64,000 nucleotides of DNA, taken from Collybia mongolica (lineage: Eukaryota; Basidiomycota; Agaricomycetes; Agaricales; Clitocybaceae). Numbering within the stretch: position 1 is the first letter of the stretch; the number at the start of each line of letters is the position of its first letter. The stretch is taken from NCBI GenBank assembly GCA_013420905.1, contig JAAXNY010000001.1, positions 4,650,001 through 4,714,000 on the forward strand, read 5' to 3'. Position numbers and translations under genes: made by a program. Positions 1 through 9,951 of the stretch are shown piece after piece. The notes under the pieces are model-generated. The model was not told the origin of the DNA, ran no database searches, and saw only the letters and a program-made list of their open reading frames with translations.

Positions 1-2
1 GG

Positions 3-218
3 CCGGAGTTGAAAGACAGATTAATTAAATCTGTCCCTCCTACCCCTCCATCCTCCAGAGCTCCCATAGACTTCGACCGTATTCAGCAAGTCCTCGGAAT
101 GGGCAAAGGCGATTTCACCACTATCGAAGACACAATTCTGGACGCAGTTGACAGTATCCTTGCCATTGAAAGGTCATGGGTTGCGGCGGGCGCTGAGATT
201 TCCATTCCCAATACATGA
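3..218 (+). CDS. possible 3' exon of an unidentified gene
   Basis: A reading frame is open from the left edge of the window to a stop at 218, giving about 71 residues. The composition is plausible for protein (a Pro/Ser stretch, then an acidic-hydrophobic segment ending in a helix-like run), but I recognise no family. It would be the C-terminal exon of a gene beginning outside the window. It could also be a chance open frame, because nothing downstream supports it. Confidence 0.2.
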   Translation, partial: PELKDRLIKSVPPTPPSSRAPIDFDRIQQVLGMGKGDFTTIEDTILDAVDSILAIERSWVAAGAEISIPNT

Positions 219-1902
219 GATAGACCCTTATCTAGTAAAACCTTTGGAAATCCAATCAAGCTCCAGTGAACTCGACGAAAGCATTCTCAGGAGTGATGAG
301 GATTGCTCCACACATCGAGATTTAATGACGTTGTAAGCTCCGAGTCCTTCAAGATTACAATCTGATCGACGTCCGGGTTCACCGTTCGGACAAAGCAAGA
401 AGCCGACATGAGGACCTATGCTAACTGGAGTTGGGTGGTAACTGTCAAGAATCCATAATAAACACTTCACCGACCATCAAGGATCCAGTAAACGATGAGG
501 CTCCCACTCCACCTTATGATGGCCTGCCCACCCTGTAAGATAAGCACCAGTGCCACCGTCCCCTCGATAAAGATGCTTTTTATATACAATGATGACACAG
601 GTGCCGCAATAGACGCGCCTCTGATATAACTTTAATGGTCACTTGGAGCGACCGAACAACATGGATATAGATAAAAAACTGGAGACCAAGATTTCGTCGA
701 GCAAGGCCTTATCTTAACGCCACCATTCCGAGATCCCCAAGATATTGTGTCCTTCAACCCCGTAGGAAACCCATAAAAATCAGCAACCTAACATTACGGC
801 ACGCTCAGAAAAACGAGGCTAAACGCGCCTTCTGAATGAGTTGTGTGGGAAATCAGGTCGGTCTATGAATTCTGTTTAGATCGGCTATATTGGGGAAAAC
901 CCGACAACTGAACAGAATTCTTTTCCAGAAAAGGAAGAGACGATGCCCAATAGTGGCCGATGAACATGAAGTGCTTGTAGAAGAAGCCATTCCAGTATAT
1001 CCACTAACGGTTATTCAGGAGAGGGATCTTATGACGACCCTCGCAACGTTAACAACGAACTTTGTGACGTCGGGGACAAACAATCGGGCGTCATAACAGT
1101 TACCCTGGTGGGCGGTGGCAGTGTTTGTGCCAAGGCTATCCTCGTTAACGTTTCATGTTGCAAGTTCTGGGTATCGCGACTTAAAACCTGGCATTGTGGT
1201 TTCGTTCAGATAGGCGCGGTCCGGACACTCGAGCTATAAGTCAACGACGGCGTTTTCCTTCCACGATGTCCTCTGCGATCGTGCGAATACTAGACGAGCA
1301 TAAACTGAAAATAGACAACACCCCTCAGAGGTGACAATAATCGCTGTGTGGTCTTGGCTGGCTGCGGCCACAATTTGATGATGGTTACGAGGATAATTAT
1401 TCGTAAGGTGAAGCCGCAACTGCTCTGGACATAACCAATAAACTTTTTGTTTTGGGGAAGGTTGTGGATGCCGTACAAACGCGTCCCCTCTCATGATCTA
1501 TCATCCGAGCTTTTTTGAAAAAATTCATACCATCCTTGATGAAATAACACGCGGACGCAATACGGGATTATCACAAGGCTCGCCTCACATCGCGTGTTCC
1601 GTGAGGAATCTGTTTTCTAGAGACGCCTTTCATAAGAATTCTGTCTTTCTGTGTACTCAAAGAGCGTCTACTTCATGCTATTCTCATTGCTAAATCCTTC
1701 AGTCCATCCTTTCCTTCATTTCGAGTCCACCCCTCGGTCAGCGTCAGGCGAAGACCTAATCTAGGGTTAGGGTCTCCGGTAAATGGTGTTACCGAGCCGC
1801 CCCAATCAGAAATTTGAGTTTTACTCAGGCTAGTTAGTGACGGGTCTGCCCCCAGCAACGACGACCAAGCATTTTCATTTTGCTCAAGTTTTGCTCTATA
1901 TA
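219..1902. other. gene-poor stretch, no supported gene
   Basis: About 1.7 kb with only short interrupted frames on both strands and no recognisable domain, tRNA or repeat boundary. Short frames at 890-1096 (plus) and 1234-1494 (minus) have no splice partners that lengthen them convincingly. It may be an old decayed gene or element, but I see no evidence to name it. Confidence 0.5.
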
Positions 1903-3349
1903 ATGGCCACCATGTTGTCCTTCAAGTCATCTAGAATGCATCTGGAAACGCTATCCCGGCTCTCTGCGCTTTTCGGGCCATTAATGTCGTCGAATTTCGC
2001 GTCAGCGTTGCGGTTTACACCAAGCATAACCAAGTACCTCATTATTCTTCTGCTTCTACTTAATGTCCGTTCTTGGCCCCTTGCATGGCATTGTGAGTTT
2101 TACCTATACAGCTCATTATTAAGCCTGACTGACTCCTCTTGAGTCCGTGTGTTTAGGCCTGTGTTTAAAATCCGAATTCGATACAAGTTGATGCAATGGC
2201 GAAACATGCTCAGGTCTCGCACCGCACAAGTGCAAGCCGAGGATAAATGGCTGGATTCAATTACCCCAATAGGAGCAGATCCCTTCAATCTGACGATTTC
2301 GTACAAATCATGGGCGAGTGAGTCACCTTTGTTCACAAATCCTCCACTTGTTACATAACCGGAGTTTGTTAGCTATTGACGACAGCGACTTTAACGGGCA
2401 CCTAAGTAACTCTAGTTATGCGAAGGTATGCTAAAATTGGATGCTCCAGGAACTCGCACTCACTCACTCCCCAGACTCTCGATTCCGCCCGTTTCAAAAC
2501 GGCTTTGCACATGTTCCCGATGTTCTTCCGTGCAGGAGGATGGATGGCACTAGCAGGTACCGACCTCCCTATTGTACACACAGATCCGTATCTCATTCTA
2601 ACTTTAGCCACCCACTACAACTTTGTCCGTGAAATCCCCATTTTGGCACGGTACGAAGTAAGAGTAAACATCGGAACATGGGATCAAAAATGGGTGGGTT
2701 CCGTCGCACGTCTCTTTACTACCCCATTGACGTGCAACAGCTCTACGTCGTCTCGAAATTCGTGACCAAGTCTTCCAAGAAGAGCGCATCAAAGTCCACC
2801 CATGCACAAATCACACCACCCCAATCAGACTTGGAAGAAACGACAGAACCACTCTTCAACGCCTCCGTCCGCACCGTCTCGTCGCCCATGCCATCCACAA
2901 GTCAGACCCCAGAGGAAAATCCCTCCGCCGACACTGCTTCCGCCCTCAAAGCAGTCACAGCATCACTAGCGTCCGAACCCGAGCCCGACGGTGCCACGCT
3001 GCACACCGTCTCAGTGTCCCTGTGCTGTTTCAAGGTCGGCAGGATCACTGTCCCACCGGCGCTCGTGATGGCGACGAACGGCTTCAGTGTCCCAGGCCCC
3101 ATTGGCATTTATTCGCCAACAAATCCTCCCCCTAATTGGCAACACGCGAAGTCGTTCATGTCGAAGCCCATCGGAGGGAGTACCAAAAAGCTTCATGCAC
3201 TGTATAAGGGTGGTTGGAGAGATGTTCCTGAGGGACCGGAGAGGTGGTGGGACGTGGCGATGGGTGGTGTCGTCGAGGAGAAGCGGAAAATGAGGCTGGA
3301 GGCTATGAAAGGCCTTGGGAGCGGGTTGGCAGGCGCCCGCGGCTTGTGA
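1903..3349 (+). CDS. THEM6-like hotdog-fold (thioesterase-like) membrane protein
   Basis: Model: exons 1903-2092, 2144-2317, 2373-2425, 2475-2693 and 2741-3349, all phases consistent, 414 residues. An N-terminal hydrophobic segment (about residues 43-62, rich in Leu/Ile) is followed by the acyl-thioesterase-like hotdog domain. Recognisable pieces are SWATIDDSDFNGHLSNSSYA, where the D-x-D-x-N-x-H-x-N-N pattern of THEM6/4-hydroxybenzoyl-CoA-thioesterase-like proteins is visible, then LDSARFKTAL and the strand REIPILARYEVRVNIGTWDQ. The C-terminal 200 residues are Ser/Pro/Thr-rich and then basic. Family knowledge suggests a membrane-anchored acyl-thioester-binding protein. The substrate is unknown. 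The start at 1903 is the first in-frame ATG; a second at 1912 is also possible. Confidence 0.75.
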
Positions 3350-3647
3350 TTGTCGACATGGGTATGTCTAGGCGCTTGTAGACTAGAGGGTGCCTTTGCT
3401 CCGGGGGAGATGAAATTTGAGAATAGTAAATGGAATCTATTATCTACAAAAAAACTTAATATGTATAACACATTATAACCCAGTTTCTATGAGCAATCAA
3501 ATTGTCCTTGGATAATGGGAAGCCTCCATCCTGAGTTCGATAGATGAGTGGGTATAGAATTGCAACGCGTAGGAAATATCGTAAAATAAAATCATCAGTA
3601 TCCATTTGTTAGTCGTCCATCAAGCATCGCAGTGTAATATTCATGGA

Positions 3648-5708
3648 TCAAGTGCGTCGATTGCCCCGACGACGGGAGCCAGAATGCAACCCCATCGCAA
3701 TGGACATCTCGCAGATCGGAAAGTCATCGAACAGCCCATCATTACTCTCCTCGCCATCCGAGTCAGGCCGCGCATCAAGCCCGATCTTATCCTTATCGCA
3801 GGGACGGAGTTCGATACCATGTAGGGCGTAGCGGCGCTGGGGTGCCAAGGCTGGCTCAGGAGACATGAGGCGGCGTTCCGTGAGGAACCTGTCCAACCCT
3901 GGGCTGGGATCTTCCCTCAAATATACCTCGACCTCTGACTCGTTGACGGGGAAGTCGCGCGCGAACCTAGTCTTCGGCGACTGGGAATAGAAGTCGGTAT
4001 TCTTATCTGATTCGTCATCCAACTCAACCAAATCCTCGAGATACTGAACAACCCATGATTTCCCTACAGCTGGAACTCGTGGTTGGGGCGACTTGATGAT
4101 TGGTGAGACCGGCGGTGGTGGAGTCCTGGCTATACTCGGAGACTGTGGACAACGGCTGGCCGTTTCCTGGGGAGGTTTACTGGATTTGAGGAGCGCGAGG
4201 ATCCTCCTCTGCGCAGTGAGATCAATCTGGCCTACCAAGCTACTGGTCCCTTGGGGTGGCGTCCGTCCCTTCCTGTTAGACTCGTCTATGGCAGGTGAGA
4301 ACAAGCCGGGTGGTCTGACAGGACCTTGCGGGGAATGGCGGTAAATACGCCCGTTGGAGTTCCGCAATGCATATCCCTCCCCTTCGTCCGCCACTAATTC
4401 TGCTGTATACTTGCGGTCATAGGGGCTACTTCCGACACATGGAGGCCCGTTGGGTGCTGTACCAATGCTTCTATCAAGAGCCGGGATAAGTGGCAATGCC
4501 CGAGTACGTGGGGCGGACAAGCGAGAAGGATCTGGTATCGAAGCGGGGAGTGGCGAGATATTCTCTGTCTGGTTACCAAGTAAGGGAATGCGCCCTGCAC
4601 GACGCGGTGTACCGATTGGGTCTTGAGTCGGGGGAGGGCGCTGAGGCGTATGACGCGATATGGAGCGCGTTGAGTTCTCCGGCAGTTGAATACTGGAATA
4701 GATGCCAACCAGGGGGGGAAACATGGCCTTTTCTGCCTGTCCAAGTGCCTTAGCTGGGACATCGGCGGGACTCAGCGAGTCGACCATCGCAGGGGTATCA
4801 GCCATCAGGCTTCCCAAACGTCGACCAGGCGAGACATCAGGCGAAATCTCAATGCGAGGCTGCGGTACTACTCCGCAGGGTCCCGCGGAAATAATGTCTT
4901 CGTGCAATGGTCGGTTGAACAAAGAAGGGGAGTACACACGAACAGGGCTCTCGTCTCTCTGAAGACCATATCTCGCAGGGCGCTCACCCTTAGCCCTAGT
5001 TCTTCCGCGAATGGGACTTTCAGAGCCGGAGTCGGAATCGTCACTGTGCCACTGGTACGCGGTATCATAGGCAGGCGGGTGTGGTTTGGAGGAACAAAAG
5101 GTAGATGCCGGGGAACGCGACGTAGGGTCAGGCGAACCACCATCCAGTGTATACAACGGAAGGGTGGAGACAGTCCCGTCGCTTTGAGGAGCCCCATTAG
5201 AGAAGTCGGAATCATCAGAGTCGCTCCTGTCATCGTCGTCACTATCATCATCGTCCAACACGTCAAGAATGCGGAAGAGGTATGGGTAAGGACCGATGAA
5301 ACAGGTTCTATACCGGCCGACTTCCCAAGGACCAGATACCAGATGTGTGAAGTCGGCTGGGCCAACGCCTTTGAGATATCCGGGAAGTTTACGGATGATT
5401 TGGACCAAGTAGGAGACGCCGTCATCCAGGAAGGGGACGAGTACTATATCTCCGGACACTGGCTGATTTTTATCCTCAACCTGCGGCGGGTATGGTCCCT
5501 CAGACAGAAATTCGCCTGGTAACCTGCCTCGTGAAAAGCATCCAGAAGCGTCCCAACGCACAACAACATCATACATGTTGCGAAGATAGAGAACTGTTAG
5601 AACAGATGGTGAGAGTGTGAAGCAGATGAGAGAAGGGGTTATCACGTACCACGACAAGATAATCAAGGTTTGAATACAAGCTTCAAGCTGGGAGACGTCA
5701 AAAATCAA
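3648..5708 (-). CDS. Ser/Pro-rich, acidic-tract protein of unknown function
   Basis: A single open frame of 686 codons reads leftward. The N-terminal 45 residues are hydrophobic and could be a membrane anchor. They also overlap sequence resembling an intron (donor GTACGTGA, acceptor TAACAG), but that join breaks the frame, so the start may instead be the downstream ATG in the context NMYDVVV. Residues about 45-150 look globular. A strongly acidic run of Asp/Ser follows near residue 155, then about 500 residues of disordered Ser/Pro/Arg-rich sequence. I do not recognise a family. The tail is moderately charged and has no zinc finger or transmembrane segment. A TATA-like element lies about 75 bases upstream. 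Confidence 0.6.
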   Translation of the reverse strand: MIFDVSQLEACIQTLIILSWYVITPSLICFTLSPSVLTVLYLRNMYDVVVRWDASGCFSRGRLPGEFLSEGPYPPQVEDKNQPVSGDIVLVPFLDDGVSYLVQIIRKLPGYLKGVGPADFTHLVSGPWEVGRYRTCFIGPYPYLFRILDVLDDDDSDDDDRSDSDDSDFSNGAPQSDGTVSTLPLYTLDGGSPDPTSRSPASTFCSSKPHPPAYDTAYQWHSDDSDSGSESPIRGRTRAKGERPARYGLQRDESPVRVYSPSLFNRPLHEDIISAGPCGVVPQPRIEISPDVSPGRRLGSLMADTPAMVDSLSPADVPAKALGQAEKAMFPPLVGIYSSIQLPENSTRSISRHTPQRPPPTQDPIGTPRRAGRIPLLGNQTENISPLPASIPDPSRLSAPRTRALPLIPALDRSIGTAPNGPPCVGSSPYDRKYTAELVADEGEGYALRNSNGRIYRHSPQGPVRPPGLFSPAIDESNRKGRTPPQGTSSLVGQIDLTAQRRILALLKSSKPPQETASRCPQSPSIARTPPPPVSPIIKSPQPRVPAVGKSWVVQYLEDLVELDDESDKNTDFYSQSPKTRFARDFPVNESEVEVYLREDPSPGLDRFLTERRLMSPEPALAPQRRYALHGIELRPCDKDKIGLDARPDSDGEESNDGLFDDFPICEMSIAMGLHSGSRRRGNRRT

Positions 5709-6193
5709 GTAGTTGTCGTGTGGCGTTAGGAGCGATTCAAGGCTGTTAGATTTGTACGGGCGTCCACAGCCCGCGCCTGATCATTTATATAAATCCCCAT
5801 CGAGCTTTTGGACTGTTGTGAGCAGTGGCCTTGTTTCCGTTGCCGTCGATGGTGAAGGACCAGCGAAAAAGACCTAGCAACGTAAGTGAGGCCACCCACT
5901 AAGGCCTAAAGACCTCGAGAGATGACAAAAGAAAACAATGGAAAAGCCACAGCTTTTTTGGTCAATTACGACAACACGCGGACAACAATTATGTGGCCAC
6001 CGATTTTTGCAGCGATGGTCATGGCAGAAACAAAGGTGGCGGAGTGTCGGACTCGGAAGGCGGATCTTCCCGCGTGCTTTGCGCTTCAATAAGCTCCGGG
6101 CCGGGGGCGTCAGGGCTCGCGAGTTACGCGACGAACAGACTTCAGCTAGTTCACGGCGAAGACCTATATCCAAATATTTTATCTCATAAGAAT
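5709..6193. promoter_or_regulatory. divergent intergenic promoter region
   Basis: 485 bases separate the leftward unknown gene from the rightward ankyrin-MYND gene, so both promoters should lie here. A TATA-like stretch (TTATATAAA, 5785-5793) is well placed for the leftward gene. I see no clear TATA element close to 6194. Short frames here have no support. Confidence 0.35.
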
Positions 6194-7627
6194 ATGGATG
6201 GTTCGACAGCCCCAAACAGTGGTGGTCTAGTTGTTACCCAGGAAATGCTAGATATCCTGAGTCAACAAGGGTACCTGAGTCTCGCAAAAGGGGGTAAAAA
6301 ATTACGGGAGCTCTACATCAAACGTAAGTTCTCCCCAACTGTCTTGATACCGACGACGTGACCCAGTTATTCATAGATAGTCTTGACTTGGACCCTACGA
6401 AACTTTCCAATTTTGGCTTATGCTGTTATGCTGGTGATTTTATCCATTTACGACAGGTACGATAACGTCACACTATCGCTTTTCAACATGGGACGAAAAG
6501 ACGGGTGATTTCAGCAAGTAGAATCTGGAGCATACCCAGACCTAAAGGGAACAGAAACACCATTCAAATTCGGCTACGCTACCCTCATCGTTGCAGGTGC
6601 TCAGCGAGTAGTGTCTGGTCCACCTACAAGCCTCAAACATCTCGATACCCTCAATTACCTCATCGCTCGTGGCCTACCTACGGACATCGAGGACATCGCC
6701 GGTATAACTGCCCTTGGACATGCCGTAACTAGCCAGGTACTCAAAGTTGACCTTGCCCGTGCGCTCATCAAGGCTGGCGCCAATGTGAACCACCAGAACC
6801 GGTACGGAGAGGTGGCGATATTTGGCGCATTCCAGCAAAACCATACTGCAGCCATTGATCTCCTCCTCGAACATGGTGCTGACCTGGAGACCAAAGAGGC
6901 GGACGGAACGACTCCAATGTCCTTTTTCTTGTCGTGCGGACCTCAAGTGACGGCGACCGTGCGGAAGTGGATCAACAAACGAAGCGGTCAGGAAGCGCCG
7001 AGGGTTGAGAAGAAGTGCGATGGTTGTGGGAAGGGCGACGTGGCTTTGAAAAATTGCTCCAGGTGCCAGGTGGCGCGATACTGTTCCGTCGAATGTCAAC
7101 GTGCGTCACGTCTCTATTTTTAATCTGCCCATTATAACGCTCTCGTGTGCGTAGGGGAAACGTGGCCAAACCACAAACAGACATGCCAACCATTCTCAAC
7201 CACCAACACGGTTACCCTCAAACCTTTCTACGAAGGCTTTGACTCAGTTGTCCCTACTTCTAATATCGCTCGGAAGTTCTTCGGGATCCCGACGACTCCA
7301 ACTCCAAGTAGCCACCACCGAGCCGCGCATATCCCGAAAGGCATGTCCTTTGAAAGCAAAAAACTGGTAATTAAAGTTCAAGTTCCCTTCAATTTCAAGA
7401 CAGGTCGGCCTGGTAGTGGCCACGGAGATCTTTTCGTGTATTCTAAGAAACGGGATTTCGTATGTGCAATACGAAGGGTGGACGAACACAATGCTTATGA
7501 TCGTTTATCGCACGTCGTAAAAACACAGGGCGTGGGTGGCGCCAAGGCATACTTCGCTGCAGAACTGAAAAGTAAAGACGAACTGATTGTCAAGGTATCA
7601 GAAGTGTTGGCCGAGCAACCGTTTTAA
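6194..7627 (+). CDS. ankyrin-repeat protein with MYND-type zinc finger
   Basis: Model: exons 6194-6323, 6377-6456, 6515-7100 and 7155-7627, phases consistent, 422 residues. The middle holds ankyrin-type repeats; IAGITALGHAVTSQ, ARALIKAGANVNHQN and IDLLLEHGADLETKEADGTT are readable. A MYND zinc finger follows, with the ligand series CDGCG, CSRC, YCSVEC and HKQTC, and it is interrupted by the last intron. All eight expected Cys/His ligands are present. The C-terminal 150 residues are not recognised. MYND domains bind proline-rich partners and ankyrin repeats bind proteins, so this is probably a scaffold or regulatory protein. This combination is common and often expanded in agaricomycetes. The start is the ATG giving the acidic-neutral N-terminus MDGSTAPN. 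Confidence 0.8.
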
Positions 7628-7786
7628 AATGGGTTGGCTGATAGAAGCTAATATGGGCGAACGGACAGACACCTTTCTCATGTCTTCCTTTGTATACTTA
7701 CCAATCAACAGTAATTCAATGTATAACCTTGTCAACGGTCATCGAGCAAAGCAGGGGTCGATGAAAGTTCCTGTGTGGGCAGGGAG

Positions 7787-7792
7787 AAAAAA
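7787..7792 (-). terminator. RNA polymerase III terminator (T6)
   Basis: Six T residues on the transcribed-sense strand lie three bases beyond the 3' end of the tRNA-Leu(CAG) gene, the usual place for a Pol III stop. Confidence 0.8.
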
Positions 7793-7795
7793 CAA

Positions 7796-7885
7796 TGATG
7801 AAAGGGAGATTCGAACTCCCGCCCCCGAAGAGACCAGATAAGCCAAGCCTGATTCTGGCGCCTTAGACCGCTCGGCCATTTCACC
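7796..7885 (-). tRNA. tRNA-Leu (anticodon CAG), 8-base intron
   Basis: Reading leftward, a type II (long variable arm) tRNA folds: acceptor GGTGAAA pairs with TTTCATC (one G-U) and the discriminator is A. The D-arm and the variable arm around CTTCGG are normal for tRNA-Leu, and the T-arm contains GTTCGAATC. The anticodon stem CCAGA/TCTGG encloses 15 bases: a 7-base loop with anticodon CAG plus 8 bases inserted after position 37, the standard nuclear intron site. The mature length of 82 equals that of its neighbour. It decodes CUG. Confidence 0.9.
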
Positions 7886-7965
7886 ATGCTTCGTGGTTTC
7901 TTAGCCTTCTCCACAGTTAGCTTTTTCATAATGCCGCTTTGTTTTCCCAGATAGGCAAGATGCGC

Positions 7966-7971
7966 AAAAAA
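7966..7971 (-). terminator. RNA polymerase III terminator (T6)
   Basis: Six T residues on the sense strand directly abut the 3' end of the tRNA-Leu(AAG) gene. Confidence 0.8.
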
Positions 7972-8087
7972 TGATGAGAGGGAGATTCGAACTCCCGCCC
8001 CCGAAGAGACCAGATATAGATTGGACGATGAACGTCCTGGTCGTGAACTCCTTAGTCTGGCGCCTTAGACCGCTCGGCCATCTCACC
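7972..8087 (-). tRNA. tRNA-Leu (anticodon AAG), 34-base intron
   Basis: Same orientation and nearly the same body as the tRNA 86 bases away. The acceptor is GGTGAGA/TCTCATC and the D-, variable and T-arms match. The anticodon stem CCAGA/TCTGG encloses 41 bases: a 7-base loop with anticodon AAG (A34, presumably edited to inosine) and a 34-base intron after position 37. The mature length is 82. It decodes CUU and CUC. The intron is unrelated in length and sequence to that of the neighbour. Confidence 0.9.
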
Positions 8088-8666
8088 ATGTCGTCGCCAT
8101 CCGCCCGTGTCAATTGGGTCGGTAGGTCCCTTCACGTAATCAGTCCACCTAAGGATCTGATCTTCCAACCAACAGATTACTCGTTATTAGGACACATACA
8201 CATCTGTTTCTCTAACGATCCCCAGGTCACTCACACATGAAAGAGCAGACATGTGAAACTCTCATCATCATTTGGGTTGGTTGGTTACGACGACGGGCAA
8301 ATGACTATCGAACTATCACACCCCGATTCAGAGCCATTTCGTGTCAAAGCCTTATCAGACGCCTAGCAGCTTTATAGCATCTCAGCAGACAGGTTCTGTT
8401 TCCACTGATATCCACCGGCTCGCGTTAACCGTCGCGGTCCACTGGCAGGTTCTTCGCCCGCAAATCGGAGATAGGTCGGTAGGGTGATAATTCGGACTTG
8501 AGTCCGATAAGGCTGCAAGACGCGCCGACGCGTCCGTCCAAGTCATTATATAGACATGTGATATTTGTGCATATTGTGGCGGATTAGGGGCTCTTAAACC
8601 GAGTCAGACCTTACCAGTCTTGCTCAACACTTTCCCCTCCAGCAAAAACCCCTGGTTAATATCACC
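8088..8666. other. intergenic, upstream of the tRNA pair and of the next gene
   Basis: About 580 bases without a supported gene. It contains the 5' flank of the tRNA-Leu(AAG) gene and the promoter of the gene starting at 8667. A stretch GTCATTATATAGACA (about 8542-8556) is TATA-like but lies about 115 bases before the ATG. Confidence 0.4.
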
Positions 8667-9613
8667 ATGTTGAGGTCACAGATTTATTGCGCAACACGAA
8701 AGTGAGTCGTGCTAACAACCCAATCTCTCTGCCCACCGCTGATACGTCTATTCATAGTGCAAGGGCTCCATCGACGTCCTTATGCAAAGCTGGGATCAAT
8801 GAGACAAGTCATACCGCAGCTACCGGTCCGCTTCTAAAACGGAGGTTGTCCGCGGTAACCCAAACCGTAAGCCTCATTTCCTCATGCACACATTGGATTC
8901 ATGCTGACCAGCCTTCAAACTAGAGCCCCCCTTCATCCCCAGGCGTCGGTTCATCCTCACATAGTAATAACGAAACTAACATGCTATCCCTGTCTGAAAT
9001 GTCAAGTTGGTCAACCATTGTATGGCCACTCCCCAGTACCTATCACGACGCGCCCGGAGCCGACGCGAGACATTCGCCGGCCAGTTTGAATAGTCCATAC
9101 CATCTACGCACTCCCCAGGAGGTCGCGGGGGCATGGCACCACCTTACACCATCATTGCTCCCCGCCGGCTACTCATGTGACTGGTCGCGATGCAGCCTTG
9201 TCCACTCCTTCTCGTCCGGCGCGTACTATTACGACATGGGCCCGCTTGATATTCTTTTTAAAATTGCGTATGAGCTACCGGACCCTATCAGGGGCCTCAT
9301 GTACAAGCCTGCACAGAAAGGAGCGCGCTCTAGCTTCATTTTCCAGGCAGGGGACGGAATCTTCTATGACTGGAACGACGAGACAAGTGAGTTGAGAAGG
9401 TTCGAGGACGTCTCGCCTTGGACGCCTGTTGGAGAGTTCGCGAGGCGTTTGAGGAGTCGGGGAGTCAAAGAGGGCGCCATGTGGATGGAGCTCATCGAGA
9501 TGAAGCCAAACAGCATGGGGGAATGTGAGCGGAGAAGAGAGGAGCAATTTAATAAAAGAGAGAAAGCGGAAGGTGTGCAGGACGTCCCCGAATATTCATC
9601 ATTTGAAGACTGA
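8667..9613 (+). CDS. unknown protein with presequence-like N-terminus
   Basis: Model: exons 8667-8701, 8758-8866 and 8924-9613, phases consistent, 277 residues. The N-terminus MLRSQIYCATRNARAP is rich in Arg/Ser/Ala with no acidic residues for the first 20 or so positions, as in mitochondrial targeting sequences. A Ser/Thr/Pro-rich linker follows. Then, from about residue 150, comes a compact region beginning MGPLDILFKIAYELPDP and ending in an acidic, charged tail (YSSFED). I recognise no family. A reader looking only for open frames would see just the third exon; the two short upstream exons are my inference from splice signals. It lies beside the pheromone receptor, but nothing in it suggests a mating role. 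Confidence 0.55.
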
Positions 9614-9951
9614 CAAAGGCCCGCCCGCAGCATACCTGCTACGGAGTAGAGGCAAAATCTCCACCTGATACGCCTAAAGCCCACCTGAAACCGGCGCGTG
9701 CATGGGTAATTGTCGAGCCACATTAACGTCCAGTTGTCTCTCTCACGTTTCGTGGGTCTACGCAGGGATGTGTAGGGGCCTTGGGCAGCACAGGACCCTA
9801 ACAGAATAAAGTTGTTCTTCCTATAATATGGTATGTGGTATATGGTGGGGAGCCGAATGCAGGAGGGGCCGCTAGTGCTACAAATAGAGGGTATGGGTAA
9901 GGCTACAGGTCCCGACAGATGCGGGGATGTCTAGATATTACAACGAATAGA
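9614..9951. other. intergenic between two convergent genes
   Basis: About 340 bases between the 3' ends of the unknown gene and the receptor gene. No gene or CAAX-type pheromone frame was seen. There are TATGGTATGTGGTATATGG-like short repeats near 9826-9845. Confidence 0.4.

Noticed and set aside
1761..1775. CTAGGGTTAGGG, resembling the fungal telomere repeat TTAGGG
   Set aside because: Only two units inside ordinary sequence; no array, so no telomere or interstitial telomere is supported.
4686..5522. A 278-codon rightward open frame
   Set aside because: Lies fully antisense to the 686-codon leftward gene; composition (many Arg/Gly) fits an opposite-strand shadow.
5640..5705. An intron at the start of the 686-codon leftward gene
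   Set aside because: The donor and acceptor look good but joining them shifts the frame; left as an open question on the start.
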